Shown: positions 42,333 through 52,295, counted from the first letter of the stretch. The stretch: 64,000 nucleotides of DNA from an uncultured Lachnospiraceae bacterium (GCA_910587045.1 CAJULG010000001.1:312116-376115); one strand, 5' to 3'. Numbers and translations are program-made. Notes: generated by a model from the sequence alone, not told the origin.

Positions 42333-44096
42333 CTATTCTGTAGTCGTATCTCCTGTTCCTGCCGGTGCCTCTGTGGTAATTTCCTCCGGCTGTCCGGTTG
42401 TCGCTTCTGCCGGTACCTCTGTCGTTGGCTCTACCGGCGCCTCTGTAGCAGATTCCTCCGGTTGAGCAGTGGTTGCCTCTGTCGTCGACTCTGTCGGATA
42501 TTCGGTTTCTGCTTCCGTCTCTGTTTCTGCCTCTGTCGGTACATATACCGGAGAGGAGGATGCCCGTCCTGCCGGCGAAGCCGTACCACTCTCTGTTCCT
42601 GCCAGATGATATAATACCACATAATCACCGGCTCCGTAATTCTCATATATGAATTTTGCAATATCAAGCGGAAGATTGATACAGCCATGAGAGCCCTGAG
42701 TAATATAACGACTGCCTCCAAATGCCCGCTGCCACGTCGCATCATGAAGACCGATCCCGCGATTAAACGGCATCCAGTACGACACCGGAGTCCGATAGGT
42801 TTCTCCTACCAGAATCGCCGGAGAGGTCTTGGAACGAATACGGTAAACGCCCGGCGGTGTTGCACAGCCGGTAGATGGCTTACCGGACACAATATCCGTC
42901 TCCAGTATCATGTTGCCATCTTTGTAACAATACAGATGCTGAGAAGTCAGATTGATTTCAATATAGGTATCACCAACCGAAACCATATCTGCTGCCTTTC
43001 TTACCCACTTATTTTTTCCGGAAACGGGAATATCCTGAATCGCTTCGATCAGCAGATCGGTTTCCAGTGAGGAATCCAGTTCCGAACTGCGGATATAGGA
43101 GGTAACCTCCACATCCCTGTCATAGCTTGTATGAAAATCAATCACCTGTCCTCTGATCTCGTAGGTCTCTTTTAATTCTTCTATGTACGCCCGAACCGCC
43201 TTCCGGTCAAGACTGACTTCGTAATCCTCAGAAAGAATCACCCAGTCCAGAATGTCCTCCCCGACCAGCGTCTCCGTATCCTCCTCAAACTCATAAATGA
43301 TCTTCATCTCCTGCAGGGCATTCATATAATCCAGAGCTTCCAGCACCACTGCATCCTCTTCTGAATACTGCAAGGCAACATAGCATTCCTCCGCCTCCAG
43401 ATCAACATAAGTGACCAGATCCGATACTGCTCTCCGAATCACAACGGAAACCTCTGTCCCGCGCAGCTTATTACCCTCCACTCCTTCCGTTACAACAAAG
43501 CTTCCAGACTGCTTTATGATCTGAGGCTCTACCGGATGAGTAATATTCTCTGACTGCATACAGTCCAGTGCATGAATCTGCTGATACAGACTGCTCAGGC
43601 TGTAGGAAACCTCCGCTTCTATGCTTGATTCGTTTGGAATCACTCCGTTCCAGAACCACAGGAACCCATTCTGTTTGTTCAATTCCTCTTCTATGGTTCC
43701 GGTTAATCGGATTTCCAGTTCTATGTCACTTCCCTTTATGTATTCCGTTGTTCCGCCCCGTTCCCGGATTTCCAGCTGATAATCGTGTATTGCATTCTCG
43801 ACTGCCTGCTGTGCCTGTCCACTTGTCATACACGATACATCCACACCATTCAAACGGGTGTTCCAGGCAAAATGCGAGGAGAAATAAATCACACCTGCCA
43901 GATACCCTGCAGCCAGTATACTAAATAACAGAATACCGACTTTCGCCCATGCCGGAATCCCGGCCTTTTCTTTTGCCAGACTATGAACAACAAACGGTTC
44001 CGCTTCTAATGCAATCGCTTCCTCACCCTGCACTTTTTCACTTTGCGTTTCCTTATTCTTTTCCATTTGATTCTTTGCTGACTCACTCATGATCAC
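42333..44096 (-). CDS. L,D-transpeptidase (YkuD) with peptidoglycan-binding repeats
   Basis: 587 residues. N-terminal cytoplasmic Glu/Lys-rich head, one membrane anchor (about 48-72), then two PG_binding_4-type segments (about 80-320), a YkuD catalytic domain (about 370-500) with HDATWQRAF and the catalytic SHGCINLPLDIAK, and a C-terminal tail of about 85 residues almost entirely Thr, Glu, Ala, Pro (runs of T-E, P-E-E). YkuD enzymes cross-link stem peptides through meso-DAP or attach proteins. A GTG start at 44096 has GAGG six bases upstream; the next ATG (44090) is possible. It has its own promoter. Confidence 0.93.
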   Translation of the reverse strand: MIMSESAKNQMEKNKETQSEKVQGEEAIALEAEPFVVHSLAKEKAGIPAWAKVGILLFSILAAGYLAGVIYFSSHFAWNTRLNGVDVSCMTSGQAQQAVENAIHDYQLEIRERGGTTEYIKGSDIELEIRLTGTIEEELNKQNGFLWFWNGVIPNESSIEAEVSYSLSSLYQQIHALDCMQSENITHPVEPQIIKQSGSFVVTEGVEGNKLRGTEVSVVIRRAVSDLVTYVDLEAEECYVALQYSEEDAVVLEALDYMNALQEMKIIYEFEEDTETLVGEDILDWVILSEDYEVSLDRKAVRAYIEELKETYEIRGQVIDFHTSYDRDVEVTSYIRSSELDSSLETDLLIEAIQDIPVSGKNKWVRKAADMVSVGDTYIEINLTSQHLYCYKDGNMILETDIVSGKPSTGCATPPGVYRIRSKTSPAILVGETYRTPVSYWMPFNRGIGLHDATWQRAFGGSRYITQGSHGCINLPLDIAKFIYENYGAGDYVVLYHLAGTESGTASPAGRASSSPVYVPTEAETETEAETEYPTESTTEATTAQPEESATEAPVEPTTEVPAEATTGQPEEITTEAPAGTGDTTTE

Positions 44097-44149
44097 TATT
44101 TTCCTCTGGTCCTTTTCCCTTCTCTGCTCTCCCTATACCAACAGATTTC

Positions 44150-44178
44150 ATTATAATGAATGAAGGAATAAATGACAA
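44150..44178 (-). promoter_or_regulatory. Promoter of the L,D-transpeptidase gene
   Basis: Minus strand TTGTCA (44173-44178), 17-base spacer, perfect TATAAT (44150-44155), about 50 bases before the start. It may drive ldt-scpA-scpB-dac together. Confidence 0.7.
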
Positions 44179-44182
44179 CTCT

Positions 44183-45073
44183 TTATTTTTTACTTTTTTC
44201 TTCTGTATTTGACAATTCTACCACAAGCAGCTCCGGCAGATTGTTGACCCGGAATTTGAAGGTATGATTTCCCAGACCACCGCTTAACAGCATAACATGT
44301 CCATCCCTCTCGTATCTCCCCCGGTCATATTTCGGAAAAAACAGAAACATCGGAGAGATCACGCCTCCCAGCCAGGGAATCCGGACCATACCTCCATGAA
44401 GATGTCCGGCCAGCACAAGATCTGCTCCCCACTCAGCATATTCCGGAAAATAATCCGGATTATGTGCAAGCAATATCCGAAACCCTTCTGATGGCGGCCG
44501 GCCCAATTTCTCCTTCAGATAACCGGGCGCCATGGAAGCACGGCGAAAACGCTTGTAATATTTCATCTCCAGATCCAGTCCGTACAGGAAAACAGAGGCG
44601 TTGCCTCTGGTTAATTCTATATGCTCATTATCCAGCCAGGTAACGCATCCCCGGATCTGTTCCTGATAATCCTGCCACAGCGTACCATAGGTGTCCGGAT
44701 ATCGGGCGGCCCGGGACTCATGGTTGCCCTTTGCATAATAAACGGGATACTGCTTTGCCAATTCCCGGATGAGATGAGCCGGAACCTCCGTTGACTGTTC
44801 CGGCTTTCCCACGATCATATCTCCCGCAATCAGAATATAATCCGGCTTCTGCTCCTGAATCGCCTGGATCAATTTCTGGTTATCCCGGCCAAAGCTTGCA
44901 TTATGCAGATCTGCTAACACCACCAGACGACAATTTTGAAAACAGTCCGGCAGCTTTGGAGATAGAATCTGATAATGCGTTACTGCCAGCTTTCGATTTT
45001 CAATTCCGCTGATGATGCATATAACAAGCATCCCCATAGCCAGAATGCCGGCAATGATTAACAGTACATTCAT
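44183..45073 (-). CDS. Membrane-anchored metallophosphoesterase (YkuE/YaeI type)
   Basis: 296 residues with a hydrophobic N-terminus (VLLIIAGILAMGMLVICI) and the calcineurin-like metal sites: VVLADLHNASFG (D-x-H), IAGDMIVGKPE (G-D), YAKGNHESRAA (G-N-H-E), LLAHNPDY (H) and LAGHLHGGMVRIP (G-H-x-H). Phosphatase of unknown substrate, possibly a lipid phosphate or lipid A/UDP-sugar pyrophosphatase-like function. It lies between ldt and a carboxypeptidase gene. Confidence 0.9.
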   Translation of the reverse strand: MNVLLIIAGILAMGMLVICIISGIENRKLAVTHYQILSPKLPDCFQNCRLVVLADLHNASFGRDNQKLIQAIQEQKPDYILIAGDMIVGKPEQSTEVPAHLIRELAKQYPVYYAKGNHESRAARYPDTYGTLWQDYQEQIRGCVTWLDNEHIELTRGNASVFLYGLDLEMKYYKRFRRASMAPGYLKEKLGRPPSEGFRILLAHNPDYFPEYAEWGADLVLAGHLHGGMVRIPWLGGVISPMFLFFPKYDRGRYERDGHVMLLSGGLGNHTFKFRVNNLPELLVVELSNTEEKSKK

Positions 45074-45095
45074 CTTTTATGGTATCCTTTCCCTG

Positions 45096-46520
45096 TTACT
45101 CTGTTGTCTCAGGAAGTCCCTCCGTCTCCTCTGCAGGTACTCCCGTTTCAGAAGCGTTTCCATTATTCAATGTTTCCTCTGCTTCCGATCCGTCTCCGGT
45201 GTTTTCGCCGGTTCCGGTCTGCAGTTCTGTCTGACTTCCGGCGTCTTCCCCGGTTCCGGTCTGTGCTTCTGTCGCACTCCCTGTTTCCTCATGAGTCGTT
45301 GTCGCTGCTTCCTCCATTCCCTCTGCATCCGCCTCTCTGACACAGAAGAGCCGGAACAGCGTCTTGCGAAAACAGAATCCGTAGCTCATTATTTCAACAT
45401 CATTTCCAGCCAGCAGCGGTACCGCTCCCACTCTCTGACCATCATAATAATATACCGTTTCTCCGATAACATCTCCCTGCTGAACGGGTGCTGTCAGTTC
45501 TGAATAATTTACTTCCTTATTGATCAGCTCTGGCACCTGATCACGGGTCAGCAGATAGGTAAAAGTGTTCTGCTCCGGTACACAGGTGACCATCTCCTCT
45601 TTTCCCCCGGTAACCGGTACCAGCGTTCCTGCATTTAATACTGTATCATCCTGATACAACCTGCAGTTGGCAAAACCATAGTCAAACAGCTTGCAGACCT
45701 CACTGTTTCGGATTTCTTTTGTAGAGGCTCCCATGACCACTGCGATCAGGTTCACTCCGTCCCTGGAGGCAGTTGCAGATATAGAAAAACCCGCCTCACT
45801 GGTATATCCGGTTTTCAGACCGGTACAATACGGATAGGTTTTTAACAGCTTATTCGTATTGGACAGACCGAATTCGGAAGTCCCCCTTGCCGTCACATGG
45901 GTAATGGTATCCATCCAGATCGTGGAATAGTTAAATATCTCCGGATACCGGGTGGTCAGTTCCCGGCTCATGATCGCAATATCTCTTGCGGTTGTCAGAT
46001 GTCCGTCGGCATCCAGACCACAGGCATTGGCAAAATTCGTATTTACCATACCAAGCTCTGCCGCCTTTTCATTCATCAATCCTACAAACGCCTCTTCACT
46101 ACCGGCAATATGTTCTCCCATGGCTACTGCGGCATCGTTTCCGCTGGCTATGATAATACATTTTATCATATCCTCTACCGTCTGTGTCTCCCCGGCCTCA
46201 AAGAAACATTGAGATCCGCCCATGGAAGCGGCATGTGCGCTTACAGTAACGATATCGGTCATGGCCATCTTTCCGGCCCCGATCTGTTCAAATGCCAGCA
46301 AAAGTGTCATTACCTTGGTAACGCTGGCCGGATGTCGTTGCTCATCCGCATTTTTTTCATATAGCACCTGCCCGGTGGACGGTTCCATTAATATCACAGA
46401 GGGGGATTCCAGAGCCAAATCCTCTGCATGAACCTGTGTGACTGGCAGGTACAGCCCCTGTAGCACCATGAAAGCAGCCATCAGGATACCTGGTAAGCCT
46501 TTCCAAATTATTCTGTTCAT
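45096..46520 (-). CDS. dacF: D-alanyl-D-alanine carboxypeptidase (second copy, DacF type)
   Basis: 474 residues. Signal peptide MNRIIWKGLPGILMAAFMVLQ, then the catalytic domain with ASVTKVMTLL (nucleophile), IIASGNDAAVAMG (SxN) and KTGYTSEAGFS (KTG). A beta domain follows and then a Thr/Glu/Gly-rich tail of about 75 residues (repeats of T-G-E, E-E-A). The start at 46520 has GGAG with good spacing; the frame is open 13 codons upstream. It is a paralogue of the 39544 gene. Confidence 0.92.
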   Translation of the reverse strand: MNRIIWKGLPGILMAAFMVLQGLYLPVTQVHAEDLALESPSVILMEPSTGQVLYEKNADEQRHPASVTKVMTLLLAFEQIGAGKMAMTDIVTVSAHAASMGGSQCFFEAGETQTVEDMIKCIIIASGNDAAVAMGEHIAGSEEAFVGLMNEKAAELGMVNTNFANACGLDADGHLTTARDIAIMSRELTTRYPEIFNYSTIWMDTITHVTARGTSEFGLSNTNKLLKTYPYCTGLKTGYTSEAGFSISATASRDGVNLIAVVMGASTKEIRNSEVCKLFDYGFANCRLYQDDTVLNAGTLVPVTGGKEEMVTCVPEQNTFTYLLTRDQVPELINKEVNYSELTAPVQQGDVIGETVYYYDGQRVGAVPLLAGNDVEIMSYGFCFRKTLFRLFCVREADAEGMEEAATTTHEETGSATEAQTGTGEDAGSQTELQTGTGENTGDGSEAEETLNNGNASETGVPAEETEGLPETTE

Positions 46521-46558
46521 ATACCACTCCAAAGGATTGTTACTGCTACTATATTCCA

Positions 46559-46607
46559 CCGGAGCAGAAAACAGAACCAGATCCCCGGAACAATTCCTCT
46601 GCTCCGG
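46559..46607 (-). terminator. Hairpin between pdp and dacF
   Basis: Ten-base perfect arms CCGGAGCAGA (46559-46568) and TCTGCTCCGG (46598-46607), with a nested GGAA/TTCC stem in the 29-base loop. The right arm abuts the pdp stop. No clear T-run follows, so it may act as an attenuator or RNA-stability element rather than a strong terminator. Confidence 0.5.
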
Positions 46608-47912
46608 CTATAAAATCACCTTCCGGATCACCGGCTGGCACTCGACCGGAGCAGCACTGATATCATAGGCCGCCAGCAGACGTTTCTTTGCCTCCGCCGC
46701 CTTTTGATCATCGTTCGCATACAGATATGCAAACGGTTCATCCACCTGAACCGCATCCCCCAGATGTCTGCACAACCGGATCCCTACTGTGGGATCGATC
46801 CGGCTCTCCTTGGTTTCCCTGCCTCCGCCGAGGATCAGGGATACCATACCTACCTCACGATTCCTGCAGGCGGACAGATACCCGTTTTTCTCCGGATAAA
46901 CCGGCTCCACAAGCTTCGCCTGCGGAAAATGCTCCGGTTCATAAATCCACCGGGGATTGCCACCCTGGGCTGCTACAAACTCTGCAAATTTATCCAAAGC
47001 ACTCCCATCCGCCAGCGTTCCTTCCAGCAGCTTCCTGGCTTCCTCCGGACCGGAAGCCCTTCCTGCTCCCATTACCATATAGGAAGCAAGGGTAATTGCC
47101 ACCTCCCTCAGACGAATATCACCCCGGTTCCGCAGTATGTCCACTGCCTCCTGCACCTCCAGTGCATTTCCAACCATCTCGCCCAACGGCTCATTCATAT
47201 CCGTAATCACTGCATAGGTCTTTTTTCCTGCCATCCTTCCAATGGATACCATGGTCTCTGCCAGCTGTTCTGCTTCCTCTATAGTCTGCATAAAAGCACC
47301 GGAACCTGTCTTTACATCCAGTACGATCACATCTGCATCGGAGGCCAGCTTTTTACTCATGATACTGGCAGCGATCAAAGAGGGATTATCCACTGTTGCC
47401 GTTACATCCCGAAGTGCATAGATCTTTTTATCTGCCGGAGCCAGATTGGAAGTCTGCCCTGCTATCGCCAGCCCGATCCGGTTTACATTCTGAACAAACT
47501 GTTCCCTTGTCAGATCTGTAGAAAATCCTTCGATACTCTCCAGCTTGTCAATGGTACCGCCGGTATGGCCGAGTCCTCTTCCGCTCATCTTCGCGACCGG
47601 AATCCCGAGAGCCGCCAGCATCGGCCCCAGAATCAGGGACGTTTTGTCGCCAACGCCTCCGGTGCTGTGCTTATCCACCTTGATCCCTTTTATGTCTGAC
47701 AGATCCAGCCGATCCCCGCTGTCAGCCATGGCCAGCGTCAGATCTACCGTCTCCTGCGGATTCATGCCCTGAAAATAAACTGCCATTAAAAACGATGCCA
47801 TCTGATAATCCGGTATAGCCCCTCCGGTATATCCCATAACAATATAGCGAATCTCTTCTTTTGATAATATCCCGCCATCCCGCTTCTTTCTGATCAGATC
47901 ATACATATTCAT
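46608..47912 (-). CDS. pdp: Pyrimidine-nucleoside phosphorylase
   Basis: 434-residue enzyme that cleaves uridine, deoxyuridine and thymidine to base and (deoxy)ribose-1-phosphate. Signature around VDKHSTGGVGDKTSLILGP (about 79-97) and GRGLGHTGGTIDKLESI. Start at 47912 (MNMYDLIRKK) has AAAGGGA upstream; the ORF extends 14 codons beyond but the extra residues are not conserved. Product feeds deoB, encoded 109 bases upstream. Confidence 0.95.
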   Translation of the reverse strand: MNMYDLIRKKRDGGILSKEEIRYIVMGYTGGAIPDYQMASFLMAVYFQGMNPQETVDLTLAMADSGDRLDLSDIKGIKVDKHSTGGVGDKTSLILGPMLAALGIPVAKMSGRGLGHTGGTIDKLESIEGFSTDLTREQFVQNVNRIGLAIAGQTSNLAPADKKIYALRDVTATVDNPSLIAASIMSKKLASDADVIVLDVKTGSGAFMQTIEEAEQLAETMVSIGRMAGKKTYAVITDMNEPLGEMVGNALEVQEAVDILRNRGDIRLREVAITLASYMVMGAGRASGPEEARKLLEGTLADGSALDKFAEFVAAQGGNPRWIYEPEHFPQAKLVEPVYPEKNGYLSACRNREVGMVSLILGGGRETKESRIDPTVGIRLCRHLGDAVQVDEPFAYLYANDDQKAAEAKKRLLAAYDISAAPVECQPVIRKVIL

Positions 47913-48021
47913 ACTTCTGTTCCCTTTCTGCCGCATTCCATTTCTATATTCCATTTTTATATTCGATTTTAGTATTTCATTTCTATATCCCGGAATACTC
48001 CCGTCCTCTCCGGATTTCGCC

Positions 48022-49206
48022 TTATTCGTGAAATAATTCCATCCTTTTGCTCTTTCCGATCTTTAACGAAGGCAGCCCGAACAGGGAAGCAACGGTCTGT
48101 CCGATATCAGCAAAGCTTTCTCCGGTATGCAGATTCCGTCCGGAATGAAATCCTGCCGCCTTACTATACCAGAGAACCGGTACATACTCCCGTGTATGAT
48201 CGGTACCCCGATAGGTCGGGTCACAACCATGATCCGCCGTGATCACCAGAAGATCCTCCGCCCTCATCGCTTCTAATATCTCCGGAAGCCGCCGGTCAAA
48301 CGCTTCCAGTCCGGCACCATACCCTTCTGCATCCCGCCGGTGTCCCCATCCGGAATCGAATTCCACCAGATTGGTAAAGATCATACCGCTGGAAATGGTC
48401 TTCATATAAACCAGGGTTTGATCCAAACCATCCATATTGTCTTTCGTATGAACGGATTCTGTAATTCCCACACCGGCAAAAATATCCTCAATCTTCCCCA
48501 CTGCAGCCACATGCCTTCCGGATGCCTTCATATAGGATAACAGATTCTTTTCTTCCGGCTTTCTGGAGAAATCTCTCCGGTTGGCGGTTCTTATATAGCG
48601 GTTTCCCTCCTGTATGAACGGTCTTGCGATCACACGCGCTACATTATGCTCCCCGGTCAGAATCTCTCTGGCCTTCCGGCATATTTCATAGAGGCGCTCC
48701 GGCGGTATCATGGCTTCACAGGCGGCAATCTGAAATACACTGTCCGCAGAGGTATAGACAATCGGATACCCGGTTCGTATATGCTCCTCCCCCAGCTCCT
48801 GAATAATCTGTGTTCCCGAGGCGGTACAGTTTCCCAGATATCCCTGACAACCGGTTTCTGTTAAAAACCGTTCCATGATCTCCCCGGGAAAACCGTGGGG
48901 ATAGGTCGGAAACGGCTTCCTTGTATAAATCCCTGTCATTTCCCAATGCCCGATGGTCGTGTCCTTCCCTCTGGAGCATTCTGCCAGCCTGCCATATGCT
49001 CCCATTGGATGCCCGGTCGGTTCGATCCCCTGCATCCCGTCGATGTTGCCATAGCCAAGACTGCGCAGATTTGGAAGCTCCAGTCCGCCGCAGGCTTCTG
49101 CGGTATGTGCTATTGTATTCGCCCCTGCATCACCAAAATCCTCCGCATCCGGCATTGCCCCCATCCCGACACTGTCCAGAACAATCCATATTACTCTTTC
49201 TATCAT
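48022..49206 (-). CDS. deoB: Phosphopentomutase
   Basis: 394 residues; converts (deoxy)ribose-1-phosphate to the 5-phosphate. Alkaline-phosphatase-fold metal motifs: WIVLDSVGMGAMPDAEDFGD near the N-terminus, DTTIGHWEMTG (metal/phosphate) and the C-terminal DHGCDPTYRGTDHTREYVP. SD GGAGGCAGGATT. Together with pdp this is a nucleoside salvage pair. Confidence 0.97.
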   Translation of the reverse strand: MIERVIWIVLDSVGMGAMPDAEDFGDAGANTIAHTAEACGGLELPNLRSLGYGNIDGMQGIEPTGHPMGAYGRLAECSRGKDTTIGHWEMTGIYTRKPFPTYPHGFPGEIMERFLTETGCQGYLGNCTASGTQIIQELGEEHIRTGYPIVYTSADSVFQIAACEAMIPPERLYEICRKAREILTGEHNVARVIARPFIQEGNRYIRTANRRDFSRKPEEKNLLSYMKASGRHVAAVGKIEDIFAGVGITESVHTKDNMDGLDQTLVYMKTISSGMIFTNLVEFDSGWGHRRDAEGYGAGLEAFDRRLPEILEAMRAEDLLVITADHGCDPTYRGTDHTREYVPVLWYSKAAGFHSGRNLHTGESFADIGQTVASLFGLPSLKIGKSKRMELFHE

Positions 49207-49323
49207 AATCCTGCCTCCAATCCAACCATTAAATTCAGACGTTTATTTGTTCCTCTGGTTCCTGTCATTAACTTTACTGCTCTCTGTGCCGTTCTGCTCT
49301 GCAGCTTCTGTATTCCTGTACGA

Positions 49324-50280
49324 TCAGCCTGTAAGATAACCCATGGAACGCATCAGGAATATCCAGCCGGTCAGAGTCACAGAGGAAAGCAGCGTCGTTA
49401 CCACGATCACGCTGGAGGATAATACCTCATCTCCCTGCATATTCTTAGCCATAATATAAGCAGTCGGGGTGGTCGGCGATCCCAACATGATAATGAGTGC
49501 CAACAGCTTCTGATCCCGAAATCCCATCCAGACGGCAAGGGGAAGGAATATGGCGGCAAGTGCGATCAGCTTGATACATGCGGCGACCAGAGTAGACTTC
49601 CCCTTCGCCAGTGCCTTTCTGCCCTGAAAACCTGCACCGATGGCAATCAATGCAAGAGGAGATGCAAGACTTCCTATACTGTCAATGCTCTTTTCGATCA
49701 TAACCGGAAGCTTCAGGGAAACCAGCGATGCCGCCAGTCCGAGCAGAATACTGACCAGGATCGGATTCGTCAGAATCTGAACCAGTGTCTTTTTCATCCT
49801 CCCCTTTTCCGCCCGGATGGAGGACGCATTACTCTCCATGGCAAGAATCGTAACTGCAAAGATATTATACAGGGGAACTGCACCAATGATCATCAATGGT
49901 CCCATACCGGAATTCCCATAGATATTCTGTATGAAGGTAATTCCCAAAATAGCCGCACTGCTTCGATAGGATGCCTGTACAAAGGCTCCGACCTCGGATC
50001 TGTCCTTAAGCAAAAGCTTTGCCAGCCCCCAGATCACAAGAATACTGACCAGAGTCACCCCTGCACAGAATCCGATGTAAACCGCATCAAAATTATGCAG
50101 AATATCTGTAGACCATACATCTAAAAACAGCATACACGGTAATGCCACCTTAAATACAAATTTATCAGCCGACGCTACAAATCCCTCGTTGACCCATCCG
50201 ATCCGTTTTAAAATATAGCCTGTGACCATCACCGCAAACACCGGTACTGTGGCATTCAAACTGTATAAAAAGCTGTCCAT
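49324..50280 (-). CDS. AEC-family transporter
   Basis: 318-residue membrane protein of the auxin-efflux-carrier family, which exports or imports organic acids in bacteria. About ten hydrophobic spans; the family elements GYILKRIGWVNEGFV and IGAGFQGR are visible, and a conserved polar stretch GSPTTPTAYIMAKNM near the end. The start at 50280 (MDSFLYSLNATV) has GGGAG upstream; the open frame continues 12 codons. Substrate unknown. Confidence 0.9.
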   Translation of the reverse strand: MDSFLYSLNATVPVFAVMVTGYILKRIGWVNEGFVASADKFVFKVALPCMLFLDVWSTDILHNFDAVYIGFCAGVTLVSILVIWGLAKLLLKDRSEVGAFVQASYRSSAAILGITFIQNIYGNSGMGPLMIIGAVPLYNIFAVTILAMESNASSIRAEKGRMKKTLVQILTNPILVSILLGLAASLVSLKLPVMIEKSIDSIGSLASPLALIAIGAGFQGRKALAKGKSTLVAACIKLIALAAIFLPLAVWMGFRDQKLLALIIMLGSPTTPTAYIMAKNMQGDEVLSSSVIVVTTLLSSVTLTGWIFLMRSMGYLTG

Positions 50281-50411
50281 ATGGCTCCCTCTTCCCTGTC
50301 TGTTCCTTCCTACCATTCAGAATAAGTCAAAAAACAGGGAATTGCAATGCATTTTTCATTCCTTTTGTGGGATACTAGCTATTATCATGATCAGATTACG
50401 GAGGTGACAAG

Positions 50412-50924
50412 ATGCAGACATTTGCCCGTTGGAGTCTATGCTTCTTTTCTTATTGCTTTATCGGCTGGATCTGGGAAACTTTATATGTCTTTGTATGCAC
50501 CGGTCACTGGGAAAACCGGGGACTGCTGTTCGGTCCGCTTCTTCCCATTTACGGGATCGGCGCCCTTGTCATTCTATATGTTACCACACCGGTAAAGACG
50601 AATCCATGGATGATCTTTCTGCTGGGCATGCTGGGTGCCAGTGCGGTAGAATACATTGGCGGCAGTCTGCTTGAAATCGTATTTCATACCCGGTATTGGG
50701 ACTATACCGGCACGTTTCTGAACGTTCACGGACATATCAGCCTGCTTTCCTCGATCGTATGGGGTGTGTTCTCCATCTTTCTGGTCAAATGGATTCATCC
50801 GGAACTGAATCAGCATATCGGGACACTTCCTAAAAAGGCAGGCCTTGCACTGGCCTGTATCCTTTTAGTGGTATTCTGTGTTGATTTTATGTTCTCCTCT
50901 GCTTATACGATTGCCAACTCCTAA
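50412..50924 (+). CDS. CmpB-type ABC transporter membrane protein (type IV putative)
   Basis: 170 residues with four or five hydrophobic spans, of the family annotated as putative ABC-transporter type IV (CmpB-like). Hallmarks: FIGWIWETLYVFVCTGHWENRGLL and GPLLPIYGIGALVIL. GGAGGTGACAAG precedes the ATG. It is divergent from the AEC gene and has no associated ATPase here; its function is not established. Confidence 0.85.
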   Translation: MQTFARWSLCFFSYCFIGWIWETLYVFVCTGHWENRGLLFGPLLPIYGIGALVILYVTTPVKTNPWMIFLLGMLGASAVEYIGGSLLEIVFHTRYWDYTGTFLNVHGHISLLSSIVWGVFSIFLVKWIHPELNQHIGTLPKKAGLALACILLVVFCVDFMFSSAYTIANS

Positions 50925-50981
50925 ACCAAGCAGGTATATTGACATCTATAAAGAACAGTATAAGAAAACATATCTCATAGA

Positions 50982-52295
50982 TTAGACATCTTCACTTCCC
51001 TGCAGAACAGCCGGTATTGTCATAAAAATAATTTTCAGATCCAAAAGCATGGACTGATTCTCAATATAGATCAGATCCCATTTAAGCTTATCCAGAACAT
51101 TGATATGATATCCCCCATGAACCTGTGCATAACCCGTTAAACCTGCCTTCACTGCGGTACGAAAGGAAAATTCCGGAATCTGCTTCTGAATCTCCTGAAT
51201 CCGTTCCGGACGTTCCGGACGTGGGCCGACGAAGCTCATATCCCCTTTCAGAATATTAATTAACTGTGGCAGTTCATCCAGTCTGTATTTACGAAGTATG
51301 TATCCTATTCTTGTTAATCTTGCATCTCCCTTAGCCGCCAGTTGAATTCCGGGCTGTGCCTCTACTCCCGTTACCATACTGCGGAATTTTATAATCCGAA
51401 ATTCTTTCCCGTCCTTTGTACAACGTGTCTGGTAATAAAATACTCCCTGCCCGTCCTCAAGCCTGATACACAGCGCGATCACAGCAAACAGAGGAAGGAG
51501 AAGAATCAGAAACACAGTCGAAAACACAAGGTCAAATAAACGCTTTCCGAATGCAGATAATCTGGAAATCCTATAAATATCCTGATAAAAAACCGGCGTT
51601 TCCCCGTCCTGTAACAGGTCAGCACTGTAAAGCTCTATATCTGACAGCTTTGCAGTAAAAAATACCGGCTTCCTATTCTCAAAACAGAACTTCAATAGAT
51701 CATTGCGACGCTCTGTCGCAATATCATAGAGATATATCGTATCATGAGCACAGATCTGCCTTTTCAGCAACTCCATATCACTTGTCATTATGGACAGGCA
51801 AGCTGCATCCCTCCGACTGCTGACATCAGGGACCCGTTCTCCATAAAGGATGATTTGTCTATCTCCTTTTCGTTTTTTCCGGCAGCTTCCAATTCTGCAT
51901 AAAATGACGATAGAAACAATCTGTAACAAAGATAGCAACAGCATTCCCTTGCAGATATTCCATTCCGATGGTTCTGGCCCGCTTTGTAGCTCCAGCCCCG
52001 TCTTCTCCAATCCACAGAGGAATACCAACATGATCAAATTCGCTGCAATGCTTCTCAGTATCAGATTTAACCCCTGTTCATATCTCACTCTCCTGTCCAT
52101 TCCATGATGATTGCAGGTGATCAAAATCGTTAATAACAAATAGCCGGTTAATAGGTATATTTCCTGCTGTGAAAAATGAAATCCATTTCTTCCATAAAAT
52201 ACAGCTATATACTCCAATATAATTATGCAAACAATCAGGCTGCCCGATATTCCTGATCTATACTCACGGAGTGGGTATTTATTTAATCCCTTCAT
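50982..52295 (-). CDS. Polyprenyl-phosphate sugar-phosphate transferase (priming)
   Basis: 437 residues. N-terminal part has about four membrane spans (up to about 130), a middle Rossmann-like part, and from about 240 a C-terminal WbaP/EpsL-type catalytic domain with one membrane span (VFSTVFLILLLPLFAVIALC), the FRIIKFRSM motif and KYRLDELPQLINILKGDMSFVGPRPER (given in two parts, DELPQLINILKGDMSF and VGPRPER). Such enzymes start cell-surface polysaccharide synthesis on undecaprenyl phosphate. No regulatory partners nearby. It lies at the left edge of the polysaccharide block, downstream of the HAD gene. Confidence 0.92.
   Translation of the reverse strand: MKGLNKYPLREYRSGISGSLIVCIIILEYIAVFYGRNGFHFSQQEIYLLTGYLLLTILITCNHHGMDRRVRYEQGLNLILRSIAANLIMLVFLCGLEKTGLELQSGPEPSEWNICKGMLLLSLLQIVSIVILCRIGSCRKKRKGDRQIILYGERVPDVSSRRDAACLSIMTSDMELLKRQICAHDTIYLYDIATERRNDLLKFCFENRKPVFFTAKLSDIELYSADLLQDGETPVFYQDIYRISRLSAFGKRLFDLVFSTVFLILLLPLFAVIALCIRLEDGQGVFYYQTRCTKDGKEFRIIKFRSMVTGVEAQPGIQLAAKGDARLTRIGYILRKYRLDELPQLINILKGDMSFVGPRPERPERIQEIQKQIPEFSFRTAVKAGLTGYAQVHGGYHINVLDKLKWDLIYIENQSMLLDLKIIFMTIPAVLQGSEDV

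Noticed and set aside
46704..47699. Plus-strand ORF of 331 codons opposite pdp
   Set aside because: Antisense to a clearly conserved enzyme; no start signal.
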